From NCBI GenBank assembly GCA_039198585.1, contig JBCCTJ010000040.1, forward strand, positions 1 to 6,822: 6,822 bases of DNA, read 5' to 3'. Below the pieces are notes generated by a model. That model did no database searches. It was not told the origin of the DNA and saw only the letters and a program-made list of their open reading frames with translations. The position numbers and the translations under genes are program-made. This DNA is from JBCCTJ01 sp039198585. Its GTDB lineage: Bacteria; Bacteroidota; Bacteroidia; Cytophagales; Amoebophilaceae. The stretch's first letter is position 1, and every line of letters begins with the position of its first letter. This document shows positions 6,603 to 6,822 of the stretch, piece by piece.

Positions 6603-6822
6603 AAAAGTAAGCCCATTTTTTCTCTTTCGCTCAAGTAGAAGTTCCAATTTCCCAAATTTTGGATAAAAATTCTACTCCTTTTGAAGAAAAAAATATCTCT
6701 AGCTATCAAAATCAAGGACAAATTGACATTTTAGTACATACCAGATATAGTACTCCCATAAAGGAGAACCTATTCCAGTTATAACTGATCCTGAAGCTAC
6801 TTGTCTAAAGAGCCGTTCGGCA
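6598..6822 (+). pseudogene. Decayed unrecognised gene, copy B of the duplicated module (cut by the window edge)
   Basis: This is homologous to 5427-5651. ATG 6598 is followed by SKVSPFF, then the frame shifts. From 6611 an open frame gives VEVPISQILDKNSTPFEEKN, ISSYQNQGQIDILVHTRYS, TPIK. There a base is missing near 6762; after it the next frame gives GEPIPVITDPEATCLKSRSA and is still open at the window edge. Copy A keeps the frame across this point but lacks one codon (KGPMP against KGEPIP), so the ancestral text was probably TPIKGEPIPVI. The family is not recognised. Whether the frame goes on beyond 6822 is unknown. Confidence 0.65.

Overview
The window is an AT-rich stretch of bacterial chromosome in which a few intact genes lie among decayed insertion sequences and gene relics. 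The best guess at the source is an obligate intracellular Bacteroidota symbiont of the Amoebophilus/Cardinium type. This rests on the large kinesin-light-chain-like TPR protein with a possible eukaryote-directed N-terminal domain, the very high load of broken transposases, the lack of clear Shine-Dalgarno sites and the low GC. It is an inference: no marker gene is present to prove it.

Layout. Positions 1-1166 hold two nested IS256-family (Mutator-type) elements, both on the minus strand. The start of one transposase runs off the left edge (1-106). A second, older copy (about 178-1080) has five in-frame stops, two frameshifts and a missing C-terminus, apparently cut by the first. A 9-bp inverted repeat (1141-1192) lies at the right border of this debris.

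Positions 1303-2064 encode a 253-residue orphan protein with two cupin-like histidine motifs. After a 123-bp gap, 2188-5256 encode a 1022-residue protein, the dominant gene here. It has a hydrophobic N-terminus, an N-terminal domain that may be a catalytically dead Ulp1-like (clan CE) cysteine protease fold, a charged linker with a nuclear-localisation-like basic cluster, and about 13-14 TPR units. It is a candidate host-interaction protein.

Positions 5257-6822 are mostly decayed. Two diverged copies of one broken, unrecognised gene lie at 5427-5651 and 6598-6822. Their frameshifts fall in different places, so each copy helps rebuild the other. Between them lie 328 bases with no supported gene (5652-5979), a 136-residue three-segment membrane protein (5980-6390), and the broken C-terminal end of an IS110-family transposase (about 6401-6602).

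No operon can be shown. The cupin-like and TPR genes are co-oriented but 123 bp apart with a possible promoter between them. No tRNA, rRNA, CRISPR array or riboswitch was seen.
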